From Sedimentisphaerales bacterium (GTDB taxonomy: Bacteria; Planctomycetota; Phycisphaerae; Sedimentisphaerales; Anaerobacaceae), in contig JAFGGH010000063.1 in NCBI GenBank assembly GCA_016930645.1, positions 1-55,791 of the forward strand: a stretch of 55,791 nucleotides of DNA, given 5' to 3'. The position numbers were made by a program, and so were the translations under genes. Shown here in pieces: positions 7,471-15,317 of the stretch. The notes under the pieces are model-generated. The model saw only the letters and a program-made list of their open reading frames with translations. It did not search any database and was not told the origin of the DNA. Within the stretch, counting starts at the first letter, position 1, and every line of letters starts with the position of its first letter.

Positions 7471-9201
7471 ATGTGGTTAAAAAAGTTTTACATATTACTG
7501 ATATGTGCTGTTGCGGTTAGTTACAGTTCAGCGACTGTAGAGACGATTTATTTCGATGACTTCAGCGGCTCGGGCTCAACGGAGCTGCACGGTTTATCGC
7601 CGGATATCGATAACAACGGCGGAAGCAACACCTGGATTGCCCATAGCTCGTGGAAAGCCGACGGAACCGCCGGCTCACACAGCTCGGCGACAATTCCGTT
7701 TACGCCCACATCCGGCTACCTCTACCAGCTAACAGTAACGATGCGGGATGTTATTGGGGACGATTACTGGCTGGCTTTGGGTTATGCAGCCGGCTCTAGT
7801 ATTCAGGAAGGCGGTAATGGTACCAGGTTTATTGACTCTCCGACATCCGGCCAGCCCTGGATGCTTCGCCGCGGAAATAACGCCACAGCCTTCGACCAGC
7901 TCTTCTTAGGCCCAGGCACTAACAATGGACAAGCTTTTGAACCTCTCGACCGCTCAGAGGACATCAATTTCCGGATGATTGTCGATGCACGAAATACAAA
8001 CTGGAAGGCATACTGGTATCATAAGCTTGTCTCACAAAGCTACTATCAGCCGATACGCTCCTGGCAATACAGCACCAATCCATCGATTGCCGCTGTCGGC
8101 CTGGCCTGCGGCGAATCTCCCGACCACATAACAGGGCGCTTTGAAAACTTTATTTTAGAGAGAATTCAGACGTCTCTGGCTATTACAGAAGACGGCAATC
8201 CCGAAGACGTAACGGTTTACGAGGGTATAACAGCTTATTTCTATGTAAAATGTACCAGTGATTCGACCCCTGTAGCAACCTGGCATCATATCGTAGATAC
8301 ACAGGACAATATTGTTGATGGAAACGACCCTGACATTGATATTGTTCTCGATTATAATTCGCAAACAGAGGTTTATACATCTATTCTGAGCATCGCCAAT
8401 ACCAATCCGGATGACGAAGGCTGGTACTATTGTGTTCTTAACAATGACGATGATTTTCCGGTAATATCAACCCAGGCATATCTTGATACAGGCTCTTTTG
8501 TGTCCTACTGGCCGCTGGATGCCGACGAATATCAGGATGGCAATTACCTGGATATTCACAGCGCTCATAACGCCTTGGTAACCGGCACACCTGTTTTTGT
8601 CGATGGGGTAAGCGGCATCGAAGATACCGCTGTTGAAATCACTCCACAAAACGGCTGGGCAACATCTGGCGATTTTGAACTGACCTCGACAGATGAGTTT
8701 TCGATAAGTGTATGGGGCAACTGGTACGGAGGCGATGCCAATGCTCTAATAATCATAACCGCCCTGAGTGGAACCACTAATCTCGGCGCTGTCGAAAACT
8801 CTATTGACCGCTGGCGGCATTTGTGCATCACCTACGACGGCTTACAAGGCCGTATGTATCTGGACGGTCAAAAGGTATATGAGGAATACTGGCCTGTAGT
8901 TGAACTCGGAAATTTGAATGTTCAGATTGGCCACAACAACGGCAATGAATTCTTCAACGGCGCCATTGACGAGATAAAGCTATACGATTTGGCACTTAGT
9001 GATTCACAGGTTGGCGCGCTTTATACAAGGAGCAGCGACTGTATATTGTCTTATGCCGATGGTGTAGATGTCGCAGGCCCTTATGGTGTTCCTGATTGTC
9101 TTATCAACTTCTATGACTATACCGCTGTTACAGACCTTGAACACTTGGCCGAACTTGCCGAAGGCTGGCTCTCCTGCGGCCTTTATCCGGATTGTGATTA
9201 G
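7471..9201 (+). CDS. Secreted multidomain Ig-like/LamG protein with dockerin-like tail
   Basis: A 576-residue exported protein. A signal peptide (about 1-21) is followed by an N-terminal beta-sandwich region (about 25-230, starting D-D-F-S-G-S-G), then an Ig-like domain (about 235-345) with the Cys pair and D-E-G-W-Y-Y-C pattern. Next comes a LamG domain (about 345-520) that is strongly similar to the one encoded at 3463-4236, and the same Cys-containing dockerin-like tail (about 525-576). The array therefore contains two LamG-dockerin genes, each followed by a BNR_4 gene, suggesting duplication of a two-gene unit. The start codon lacks a strong ribosome binding site. It has no catalytic motif and is probably a surface or secreted carbohydrate-binding protein. 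Confidence 0.78.
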   Translation: MWLKKFYILLICAVAVSYSSATVETIYFDDFSGSGSTELHGLSPDIDNNGGSNTWIAHSSWKADGTAGSHSSATIPFTPTSGYLYQLTVTMRDVIGDDYWLALGYAAGSSIQEGGNGTRFIDSPTSGQPWMLRRGNNATAFDQLFLGPGTNNGQAFEPLDRSEDINFRMIVDARNTNWKAYWYHKLVSQSYYQPIRSWQYSTNPSIAAVGLACGESPDHITGRFENFILERIQTSLAITEDGNPEDVTVYEGITAYFYVKCTSDSTPVATWHHIVDTQDNIVDGNDPDIDIVLDYNSQTEVYTSILSIANTNPDDEGWYYCVLNNDDDFPVISTQAYLDTGSFVSYWPLDADEYQDGNYLDIHSAHNALVTGTPVFVDGVSGIEDTAVEITPQNGWATSGDFELTSTDEFSISVWGNWYGGDANALIIITALSGTTNLGAVENSIDRWRHLCITYDGLQGRMYLDGQKVYEEYWPVVELGNLNVQIGHNNGNEFFNGAIDEIKLYDLALSDSQVGALYTRSSDCILSYADGVDVAGPYGVPDCLINFYDYTAVTDLEHLAELAEGWLSCGLYPDCD

Positions 9202-9217
9202 TAAGGTGTATATAAAA

Positions 9218-10678
9218 ATGAAACGACGATTGTGTTTTGTTATAATATATTTATTCTCTCTTGGTATTCAGGCGGGATTTGCTTTTCCAGATGTAACGAA
9301 ATTATCAGACAGCGTTGTGACTCCGCAGTCTCTAACTATCGGCGGTGCTTCCTTTCAGCAGGATGCGGTTATCACCCATAACGGCTTTCAGTACGTAACA
9401 TATTACAGCAGCGACCGCTATGTCTGCCTGGCACGCAGGGAACTACCGTCCGGCTCCTGGGAAACAATAAAATTTACCGATTACTATTTCAGCAGTTCAG
9501 ATGGTCACAACGTTATCACTATCGGAATCTGTCCGAATGACGGTACGATTCATTTATCATTTGACCACCACGGCAGCACTTTGCATTACAGGTTTTCTGA
9601 TGTTGGAGTTGCCACAGACCCGTGCTCTGTTACATGGAGCACTTCCTTGTTCAGTTCCGTTCAAAATCATCTGGAAACCGGCAAGACCGTAACTGGTTTA
9701 ACTTATCCCGCCTTTTCAAAGACACCCGACGGGAACATGCAGATGTTCTACCGGGTCGGTGGCTCCGGTGACGGCGATTGGGTCATCGTCGATTATAACG
9801 GCGGCGCACATCTTTGGTCTAATACCCGTAAATTTATCTCACGCAGCGGTACTTATACCGACCAGACCATTACGAGCACTTCCCGCTGCGCATACCCCAA
9901 CTATTATTCTTACGCGCCTAACGGAGACCTGCAGGTAATCTGGGTCTGGAGAGAAGGCTGGGACACAGCCAACCACGACATAATGTATTCTTACAGCGAC
10001 GATGGTGGATATACCTGGTACAACGATAAAAACTGCCTTTTCAAAGTAACAGTAGCTGGTTCTGCTCTGCAGAATATTCTCACGATAAAAAGCTCAGCAA
10101 GTGACGCCAACGTTATCGGTGAAGCAACAGGTAATCCCTCGACTGAAAAACTGATTAGCCTGAACTCTCCCGGCGTAACGGTAATTAATATGAACGTTAA
10201 GTACGGCCTGATTAATCAGCAGTCCCAGGCTGTTGACCCGCAGTCAAGGCCGCATACGGTTATGTGGCACTGCACGGATGAAACACTTGCCGAGGCGGAA
10301 GCGGCAGGCTATACCAACGGACTGTGGGGACACGAAACCGCACGCCGTTACCACCATTACTGGCGCGACTCAAACGGCATCTGGCATCATTATGAAATGG
10401 ACTGGATAGCCGGCGGCAGGCCAAAACTGGCAATCGCCCCCAACAACGGTGATGCCTTTCTGGTTTACAGAGACCTAAGTGCCAAATTGACAATCGCCGC
10501 AGCTACACAAGCGACAGGCTGGACCGACTGGCAGATTATTCATACCGAACCCGACAACTTTGGTAATGAAATGCTCTTTGACCCCGTGCGCTTCGCCGAA
10601 GACCAGATTCTCGCAGTCTTTGCACGGCAAAGTGCTTCGCCCTATGCTTTAAGAATTATCGAACTCCAGTGTAATTAG
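9218..10678 (+). CDS. Secreted BNR_4 beta-propeller protein, copy 3
   Basis: A 486-residue propeller protein. The ATG at 9218 is chosen because it starts a clear signal peptide (M-K-R-R-L-C-F-V, cleaved near G-F-A-F) after TAAGGTG; the open frame extends 50 codons upstream but overlaps the preceding gene. The BNR_4 features match copy 2: H-L-S-F-D-H-H-G, T-L-H-Y-R-F-S, R-V-G-G-S-G-D-G-D, and R-R-Y-H-H-Y-W-R. It starts 16 bases after the Ig-LamG gene, so the two are almost surely cotranscribed. It is slightly shorter than copy 2 near the last blade, where the G-N-G-I-Y-F-T-D segment is replaced by a short turn. Substrate unknown. Confidence 0.82.
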   Translation: MKRRLCFVIIYLFSLGIQAGFAFPDVTKLSDSVVTPQSLTIGGASFQQDAVITHNGFQYVTYYSSDRYVCLARRELPSGSWETIKFTDYYFSSSDGHNVITIGICPNDGTIHLSFDHHGSTLHYRFSDVGVATDPCSVTWSTSLFSSVQNHLETGKTVTGLTYPAFSKTPDGNMQMFYRVGGSGDGDWVIVDYNGGAHLWSNTRKFISRSGTYTDQTITSTSRCAYPNYYSYAPNGDLQVIWVWREGWDTANHDIMYSYSDDGGYTWYNDKNCLFKVTVAGSALQNILTIKSSASDANVIGEATGNPSTEKLISLNSPGVTVINMNVKYGLINQQSQAVDPQSRPHTVMWHCTDETLAEAEAAGYTNGLWGHETARRYHHYWRDSNGIWHHYEMDWIAGGRPKLAIAPNNGDAFLVYRDLSAKLTIAAATQATGWTDWQIIHTEPDNFGNEMLFDPVRFAEDQILAVFARQSASPYALRIIELQCN

Positions 10679-10720
10679 AGTTTGATAACAATTTGAGTAT
10701 AGTTAGCAATCACTTTTTAG

Positions 10721-10804
10721 GCCGAAGTAGCAAAACCGGCAGACGCGCGGGATTCAAAATCCCGTCCTGGCGACAGGGTGAGGATTCAACTCCCTCCATC
10801 GGTA
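10721..10804 (+). tRNA. tRNA-Leu (anticodon CAA), slightly irregular
   Basis: The sequence folds as a class II tRNA. Acceptor GCCGAAG pairs with CATCGGT (10797-10803). The anticodon stem is CGGGA/TCCCG around the loop TTCAAAA, with anticodon CAA at 10755-10757. A 4-bp variable arm CCTG/CAGG follows, and the T arm has loop TTCAACT. The discriminator is A and CCA is not encoded. Irregularities: A-A mismatch at the sixth acceptor pair, G-U at the first, an A-C mismatch closing the T loop, and one mismatch in the D stem. It may be a functional but divergent tRNA or one beginning to decay. Confidence 0.72.
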
Positions 10805-10910
10805 TTTGGCGATTCGGAAAATTCATCAAATTTTTTGTTGTGTGAGGGAAATAATATTGGTAATATGACCAAAAATAAATAAAGGATTGAAATGGACGCC
10901 TAAAGGTGCT

Positions 10911-10938
10911 TTGAAACTGATTATGAGTTGCATATATA
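10911..10938 (+). promoter_or_regulatory. Sigma70-type promoter for the flavoprotein gene
   Basis: TTGAAA at 10911-10916 and TATATA at 10933-10938 are spaced by 16 bases. Transcription would begin about 55-70 bases before the possible start codons at 10999 and 11014. Confidence 0.45.
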
Positions 10939-10998
10939 CTACTATTAGCTTCAATACACGCTTTTTTTCAGACATTTCTTCTGAACCAATAATATTTA

Positions 10999-12123
10999 GT
11001 GAGTGAATCCGTTATGCGGTTAGAAAATATACCGGTTTTGAGAATAGGGAATTTAGAAATTTGCCCGCCGATAATACAGGGTGGGATGGGTATTAGGGTA
11101 TCCGGAGGGAATCTTGCCGCGGCGGCGGCGAATACCGGATGCGCTGGGATTATTGCCAGCGCCGGCTTAGGCCAGTTCGAGAATTCTGAGCTTGAAGGTG
11201 CTAAGCGTGAAGTGCTTGTCAAGCTGAATGAAGAGGCTTTGAGGGCCGAAATTAGAAAAGCCAGGAGTCTTTCGGATGGAGTAATCGGTGTCAATATAAT
11301 GGTTGCGCTTACAGATTATGAGAACCACGTTAAGACATCGATAGAAGAAGGTGTTGACTTGATAATTTCCGGTGCGGGACTTGCACTGGCATTGCCGAAA
11401 TATCTTGACGGCTCGGATGTAAAATTAGTCCCGATTGTTTCCTCTGCAAGGGCTCTCAAGATTCTTTGCAAGAGATGGGTGAGCCATTTCAACAAACTGC
11501 CTGATGCCGTTGTTGTAGAAGGGGTTAAAGCCGGTGGGCATTTGGGTTATACATACGAGAGTATATATGATAATACCGCTCCCAGAGTTGAGGATACAGT
11601 CAGGGAAGTAATTGCAGTTGCTAATTCTTACAGGCCTAATATACCGGTAATAGCGGCAGGAGGGATCTTCGACGGAAATGACATCGTCTATTTTCTGAAA
11701 TTAGGCGTCTCTGGGGTACAGATGGCGACTCGATTCGTCTGTACGGATGAATGTGATGTACATGATAATTTCAAACAGGCTTATCTGGATGCTCGCGAGG
11801 GTGATATAACGGTTATTAAAAGCCCTGTGGGATTGCCGGGAAGAGTCATAAACAACGAGTTTGTGGAAAGGATTAAGCAGGGCAAAACCATGCCTTTCAA
11901 ATGTAATTACCAGTGTCTTATAACCTGTGAACCACAAAAAGCACCGTATTGTATAGCTAAGGTTCTGGCAAATGCCGCACAAGGTAAGATGGATGAAGCT
12001 TTCGCATTTGCAGGCTCGAACGCCTATCGTTGTACTGAGATTGTTCCGGTTAAAACTTTGGTAGAGAGTCTTGTTAAGGAATTGAGCGCGGCGCTGGCTC
12101 AGGAGCCATTGCGTGCCGGTTAA
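10999..12123 (+). CDS. Nitronate monooxygenase-family FMN protein
   Basis: A 374-residue TIM-barrel flavoprotein of the 2-nitropropane dioxygenase/FabK-like family, which uses FMN to oxidise nitronates or, in related members, to reduce enoyl thioesters. The family signature P-P-I-I-Q-G-G-M-G-I lies near residue 23. The glycine-rich phosphate-binding segments V-E-G-V-K-A-G-G-H-L-G and I-P-V-I-A-A-G-G-I-F-D-G are present, with Q-M-A-T-R-F further on. The C-terminal region has several Cys (N-Y-Q-C-L-I-T-C-E) typical of a subgroup of YrpB-like proteins. The GTG at 10999 gives the longest frame; ATG at 11014 is an equally plausible start, and neither has a strong ribosome binding site. It stands alone between a tRNA and the RRM gene, so the substrate cannot be inferred from context. 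Confidence 0.85.
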   Translation: MSESVMRLENIPVLRIGNLEICPPIIQGGMGIRVSGGNLAAAAANTGCAGIIASAGLGQFENSELEGAKREVLVKLNEEALRAEIRKARSLSDGVIGVNIMVALTDYENHVKTSIEEGVDLIISGAGLALALPKYLDGSDVKLVPIVSSARALKILCKRWVSHFNKLPDAVVVEGVKAGGHLGYTYESIYDNTAPRVEDTVREVIAVANSYRPNIPVIAAGGIFDGNDIVYFLKLGVSGVQMATRFVCTDECDVHDNFKQAYLDAREGDITVIKSPVGLPGRVINNEFVERIKQGKTMPFKCNYQCLITCEPQKAPYCIAKVLANAAQGKMDEAFAFAGSNAYRCTEIVPVKTLVESLVKELSAALAQEPLRAG

Positions 12124-12143
12124 TTCAATTATAGTTGGTCACG

Positions 12144-12163
12144 ACCCCGATACGTATCGGGGT
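12144..12163. repeat. Perfect 20-base palindrome ACCCCGAT...ATCGGGGT
   Basis: A fully self-complementary 20-mer sits between the flavoprotein and RRM genes. It could terminate or attenuate transcription, but no U-tract follows. Related CCCGAT...ATCGGG palindromes recur at 25223-25238, 25645-25660, 25785-25802, 40798-40813 and 43992-44009, so it belongs to a dispersed family. Confidence 0.65.
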
Positions 12164-12210
12164 TGGGATTTAGAAAAAAGGTTGGCATTTTTGATTTTAG
12201 GAAGGATAAG

Positions 12211-12606
12211 ATGAATATTTATGTTGGTAATTTGTCCAGAGACGTAAGTGAGGATGATTTGCGTCAGGCTTTCGGGGCCTACGGTGAAGTTGAATCTGTA
12301 AATATTATAAAAGACAAGTTCAGCGGCGAATCAAGGGGATTTGGTTTTGTTAATATGCCTAATAAGGAAGAAGCTTCAAAAGCCCTGGAAGAAGCGAACG
12401 GTCAGGAGCTTAACGGCAGAGTGATGAAAGTTAATGAGGCCCATTCCAAGGGAGGCGGCGGAGGTTTCGGCAGAGGCCGCAGTGGCGGTGGCGGCGGAGG
12501 TTTCGGCAGAGGCCGCAGTGGTGGTGGCGGAGGAGGTTTCGGAAGAGGCCGCAGTGGCGGTGGCAGTGGTGGTAGTTTTAATCGCGGCGACAAGCGACGA
12601 TATTAG
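12211..12606 (+). CDS. RRM RNA-binding protein with RG-rich repeat tail
   Basis: A 131-residue protein. The ATG at 12211 with AGGAAGGA upstream is preferred to the longer in-frame start because the RRM fold begins at once (M-N-I-Y-V-G-N-L, the RNP2 motif). RNP1 appears as S-R-G-F-G-F-V. After about residue 80 the chain becomes a low-complexity tail of three 12-residue repeats (G5-F-G-R-G-R-S-G) ending in D-K-R-R-Y. It matches the glycine-rich single-RRM proteins of cyanobacteria and planctomycetes, which bind single-stranded RNA and are often cold-responsive. No partner gene is evident. Confidence 0.9.
   Translation: MNIYVGNLSRDVSEDDLRQAFGAYGEVESVNIIKDKFSGESRGFGFVNMPNKEEASKALEEANGQELNGRVMKVNEAHSKGGGGGFGRGRSGGGGGGFGRGRSGGGGGGFGRGRSGGGSGGSFNRGDKRRY
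12451..12558 (+). repeat. Three 36-base tandem repeats in the RRM gene
   Basis: Three near-identical 36-base units (12451-12486, 12487-12522, 12523-12558) encode the RG-rich tail. Copy number could change by slippage or recombination without a frameshift because the unit is a multiple of three. Confidence 0.8.
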
Positions 12607-12663
12607 AATTTGAGGTTATTCAAGTACTATAGTACCACTTAAAAATGGTTTTATGATTCGATT

Positions 12664-13134
12664 TCAGACAAGGTCTCTCAGTTTGTCACCGAGAACTCTA
12701 TGGATTAGCGATAAAGCCAGAGCCGTCGTCAGTATAACCAGAAAGACTTCGAAATTAACTTCGTTCATAACAACAGCAAGAGAGGTACCGGCAGCAGGTG
12801 GGTGTTCGAAATCAAGCGCTACCATAAAGAAAATGGCTAATCCCACTACGAGGGTGTACTGGATATAATAAGCCGCTGGTAACTGTAAGACCACAGTTCC
12901 ACAAATCAGGCCTGTAAGATGCCCGCCAAGGACATTTCTGCTTTGTGCCGAGACGCCCTTTGGCATAGCAAAGACTATAAAGGAGGTTGCGGCCATAGCG
13001 CTTATTGCGACTCTGTTTTCACGCCCGATTACAGTAAGAATCAGACCAAGTGTAATCGAAGCAAGCGCGCTTTGAATGATATAGTAAGGCCAGAGTTTGA
13101 TGAACTTTTCCTTGATGGTTGGCTGCTTGTCCAT
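12664..13134 (-). CDS. HPP-family integral membrane protein
   Basis: A 156-residue protein with about four hydrophobic membrane segments (about 18-40, 48-62, 72-115 and 128-145). The family-defining H-P-P triplet lies in D-F-E-H-P-P-A-A-G-T-S. Some HPP proteins have been linked to nitrite transport in cyanobacteria and chloroplasts; the role in this organism is unknown. It is convergent with the RRM gene, and a 12-base perfect palindrome (12624-12635) lies between them. There is no obvious operon partner; the FlgM-like gene on the same strand is 90 bases upstream. Confidence 0.8.
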   Translation of the reverse strand: MDKQPTIKEKFIKLWPYYIIQSALASITLGLILTVIGRENRVAISAMAATSFIVFAMPKGVSAQSRNVLGGHLTGLICGTVVLQLPAAYYIQYTLVVGLAIFFMVALDFEHPPAAGTSLAVVMNEVNFEVFLVILTTALALSLIHRVLGDKLRDLV

Positions 13135-13223
13135 TAACTGCCTTTTGGTGAAACGTTTCTTGCTGAGTTTTAACTCTTTTTAACAGCTTGTAAAAAACCA
13201 CTCATAGTCTGCTTAAATATTTT

Positions 13224-13493
13224 TCATACACCGAAGTTAATAATGTTCTCGGCGGCATTCTTTGCATTTTCGAGAGAATTAAGTTGCTCGCTTTCTAGGA
13301 GCTCTTTTATTTTTTGCAAATCTTCGCCGTCATTTTGCATAGCGTCCGCAGCTCGTTTTATAAGTTCGGCATAATCAGCTTGCAGAGATGCATCCTGAGA
13401 AGCGTTTGGGGTCTGGTTGGTATTAAGCTGCTGTGCGCCGGCAAAGCCTCTTAATATTTCCAGTATTCGTGATGTATTTATTTTGTCTATCAT
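13224..13493 (-). CDS. Probable FlgM-like anti-sigma-28 factor
   Basis: An 89-residue, soluble, helical protein lacking a signal peptide. Its C-terminal half (K-I-K-E-L-L-E-S-E-Q-L ... A-A-E-N-I-I) resembles the FlgM pattern of a helix with K-I/V-x-x-I-K, a short S-G-x-L-type turn and a second helix with I-A-x-x-L/I. The N-terminal part is polar and probably disordered, as in FlgM. It lies just beyond the flagellar operon that contains the sigma-28 gene, and a sigma28-like promoter candidate precedes it. In known systems FlgM holds FliA inactive until hook completion allows its export. The similarity is weak and judged by eye, so a different small flagellar protein remains possible. Confidence 0.45.
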   Translation of the reverse strand: MIDKINTSRILEILRGFAGAQQLNTNQTPNASQDASLQADYAELIKRAADAMQNDGEDLQKIKELLESEQLNSLENAKNAAENIINFGV

Positions 13494-13554
13494 TTTCGCT
13501 CAGTATAGTATTACACTCATATTTATTTTCGCGTTTTTTTTAAGAAACTTAAGG

Positions 13555-13582
13555 ATATTGGCAAAAATTCTTTGAGAGTTTA
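13555..13582 (-). promoter_or_regulatory. Weak sigma28-like promoter candidate
   Basis: On the minus strand, TAAA (13582-13579) and GCCAATAT (13562-13555, 6 of 8 matches to GCCGATAA) are separated by 16 bases; the sigma28 consensus spacing is about 15. It would direct transcription of the FlgM-like gene with a leader of about 55 bases. Confidence 0.3.
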
Positions 13583-13617
13583 ATTCTATTGTACTTTTCA
13601 ACGGTCATTATATGGTC

Positions 13618-14238
13618 CTAAAATGTTGACGCCACCTCATTGGCAACGAATTTCGTAAATTTTATAGAACTTAGACTTACAAGCTGCTCATTCAGACTTT
13701 CGTAGCTTGAGCGTGTATTTTTTGAGATATACTTTTTAATTCGATTCTCCGTCTTTTTGTCAGCGGTGTCCCATATCTGTTCGAACGCCCAGAGCAACTG
13801 GCCGTCACTGCATCTGATTATTTTCAGTCTTAATCCCAGAGCCAGGTGGGGATATGGCGTATATTCGGTAATTGTTCCGGTCATAATAGCATCGCAGTTC
13901 AGGGTTTTTGCCGCGAGCGGCAGTTGTCCAGGCTCATACTTTGAATCAAGGTCGAGTTGAAGCGATTTCCAGGCTGTATCATCAGGTGGCACGACTTTAA
14001 GGCTAAAGCGTTGTCTTTTTTGTATTTCTTCAAAGAGGGCTTTTGTAACATCCGGCGCAATCTGGGGATAAACAGACATATTCTTCAGCGGGACAAGTGC
14101 CACCTTACCAATGCTCGCAAGACTCGCATCAGGATTAAGATAATAGTAATCTGCGATCGGCACCGGAGCACGAGATACGACACAGCCGGTCATTACGAGC
14201 ATCAATACCGAAATTAAGGTTATTCTTTTGTTCTTCAT
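13618..14238 (-). CDS. Lipoprotein of the flagellar operon, TolB/CsgG-like fold
   Basis: A 206-residue predicted lipoprotein with lipobox V-M-T-G-C (Cys19). After a linker it reads V-A-L-V-P-L-K-N, then a segment A-I-M-T-G-T-I-T-E-Y, and D-G-Q-L-L-W-A-F-E-Q-I-W. This alternation is typical of alpha/beta outer-membrane-associated lipoproteins in the CsgG/LpoB/FlgT-like group. Given its place at the end of a fli operon, a role at the flagellar outer-membrane ring or basal body is an inference. It is encoded 24 bases after the coiled-coil lipoprotein gene. No enzyme motif is present. Confidence 0.65.
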   Translation of the reverse strand: MKNKRITLISVLMLVMTGCVVSRAPVPIADYYYLNPDASLASIGKVALVPLKNMSVYPQIAPDVTKALFEEIQKRQRFSLKVVPPDDTAWKSLQLDLDSKYEPGQLPLAAKTLNCDAIMTGTITEYTPYPHLALGLRLKIIRCSDGQLLWAFEQIWDTADKKTENRIKKYISKNTRSSYESLNEQLVSLSSIKFTKFVANEVASTF

Positions 14239-14262
14239 AATTTTTTCGTTTTAATTAAGTTT

Positions 14263-14826
14263 TTATTGGGTTTCTGTGTTTTGAGCAGGACCGGAATTTT
14301 CGTTTTCTGCGCCCATAGCAACATTTTCCCGCGTCTCACCGCCGAGAATCACAAGAATTTTTTGCAGGGTTTGCAACTGAGCGATATCAGCCTGTCTCAT
14401 TTCCTCACGAAAACCGAGCACATCGTTTTTCCAGTTGTTCAGCTCTACAGTTGTTTCAATAATCATATCATTGCCCTCTTTAAGCTCTTTTTCTGTTTTA
14501 TTCAGCTCGAACTGCGTTTGTTTTAACTTGTTTTGAAATTGCTCGTTTTCTGTTCTCAGGGTTTTATTTTGCTGTCTAAGTTCAGCGGCTTCTGATGCGA
14601 GCTGGGCGTACTTTTCAGATACTTCGATTGCTGATTTGATTGCATTGGAATTGGCCTGTTCACTTTCCTCGAATCTGTTACTGCTTGCGGCGGGCTGTGC
14701 GTGTTGTCCATCGGACGGCAGCGGCAGAAAAATCTTAACCGGACTGTCTTCCGAAGAGCAGCCGTTAAATAAAGGCAGCAGCACTATCGCCGCTAATGCC
14801 AAAAATTTACTGTGTGTGTCTTTCAT
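14263..14826 (-). CDS. Coiled-coil lipoprotein of the flagellar operon
   Basis: A 187-residue predicted lipoprotein: a hydrophobic N-terminus is followed by lipobox L-F-N-G-C (Cys23). Residues from about 55 to 160 are strongly heptad-like (rich in Glu, Gln, Lys, Leu), indicating a long coiled coil, and the C-terminus is polar. AAGGAG precedes the ATG. No recognised family. Its context between fliA and another lipoprotein suggests an envelope component near the motor or rod, possibly a periplasmic spacer, but that is only inferred from position. Confidence 0.6.
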   Translation of the reverse strand: MKDTHSKFLALAAIVLLPLFNGCSSEDSPVKIFLPLPSDGQHAQPAASSNRFEESEQANSNAIKSAIEVSEKYAQLASEAAELRQQNKTLRTENEQFQNKLKQTQFELNKTEKELKEGNDMIIETTVELNNWKNDVLGFREEMRQADIAQLQTLQKILVILGGETRENVAMGAENENSGPAQNTETQ

Positions 14827-14868
14827 TTTGCTTTCTCCTTATTTCAGCCTGGTTTTTTTCATTTCCTT

Positions 14869-15093
14869 TTAAGCATATTCACATTTAATATGGGTCGTCT
14901 GTCCACAGGAACAGATAACTTCGATAACGGCGAATTCATCAGTATTTTGAATAATCTGAACCTGCGGTTTGGTATCTGTCTGGTTAAGCCGAGATTCCGG
15001 AGCAGCTTGTTGTATTGTCGGGCTGTTTAGCTGTAAACTGCCTGTGAGCTCGACATCATTTGCCCTTAAGATTTTTGCTGTTTCCTTTTTCAT
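14869..15093 (-). CDS. Small protein with C-terminal CSCG...C motif
   Basis: A 74-residue soluble protein of unknown function. The N-terminal part (R-A-N-D-V-E-L-T-G-S-L-Q-L) and polar middle lead to I-E-V-I-C-S-C-G-Q-T-T-H-I-K-C near the end, whose Cys/His spacing could bind a metal. It is located between the fliA-linked gene at 15099 and the coiled-coil lipoprotein gene, with only about 5 bases to the former, so it belongs to the flagellar operon. Function not assigned. Confidence 0.55.
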   Translation of the reverse strand: MKKETAKILRANDVELTGSLQLNSPTIQQAAPESRLNQTDTKPQVQIIQNTDEFAVIEVICSCGQTTHIKCEYA

Positions 15094-15098
15094 TTCAT

Positions 15099-15317
15099 TT
15101 AAGCCTTAAAATCCACTCTGTGTTCGTCCCGGTTTTCTTTATTATCAAATTTATCCTTTTCGAAATCTTCGCTTTCTTCGAAAATCCGCTTTTTATTTTT
15201 CTTTTTGTCAAAGGTTTGCTTTTTCTTTCTTTCTTTTCGACGGCTTGCAGGATTAATGGCTGCTAAATTATTAAGACCTTCGACAGGGTTTATCATGTTG
15301 TAATTATTTTCGGGCAT
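15099..15317 (-). CDS. Small highly charged protein downstream of fliA
   Basis: A 72-residue protein, very rich in Lys, Glu, Asp and Arg from about residue 25 to the end, so probably disordered or nucleic-acid or protein binding. The ATG ending at 15317 is chosen because AGGGAG lies about 7 bases upstream, whereas the ATG two codons earlier is too close. The start overlaps the end of fliA by 14 bases, indicating translational coupling. No family recognised. Confidence 0.5.
   Translation of the reverse strand: MPENNYNMINPVEGLNNLAAINPASRRKERKKKQTFDKKKNKKRIFEESEDFEKDKFDNKENRDEHRVDFKA

Larger units (their letters stand above)
10679..10998. other. Intergenic region holding a tRNA and a promoter
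   Basis: Apart from the tRNA-Leu-like sequence at 10721-10804 and the promoter at 10911-10938, no other gene is seen in this 320-base interval. Confidence 0.6.

Noticed and set aside
12144-12163. Intrinsic terminator at the 20-base palindrome
   Set aside because: No U-tract follows and the same palindrome recurs inside genes, so a dispersed repeat is the better explanation.
12402-12593. Proline-rich frame opposite the RRM gene
   Set aside because: It is the complement of Gly codons in the RG-rich repeat tail and has no start signals.
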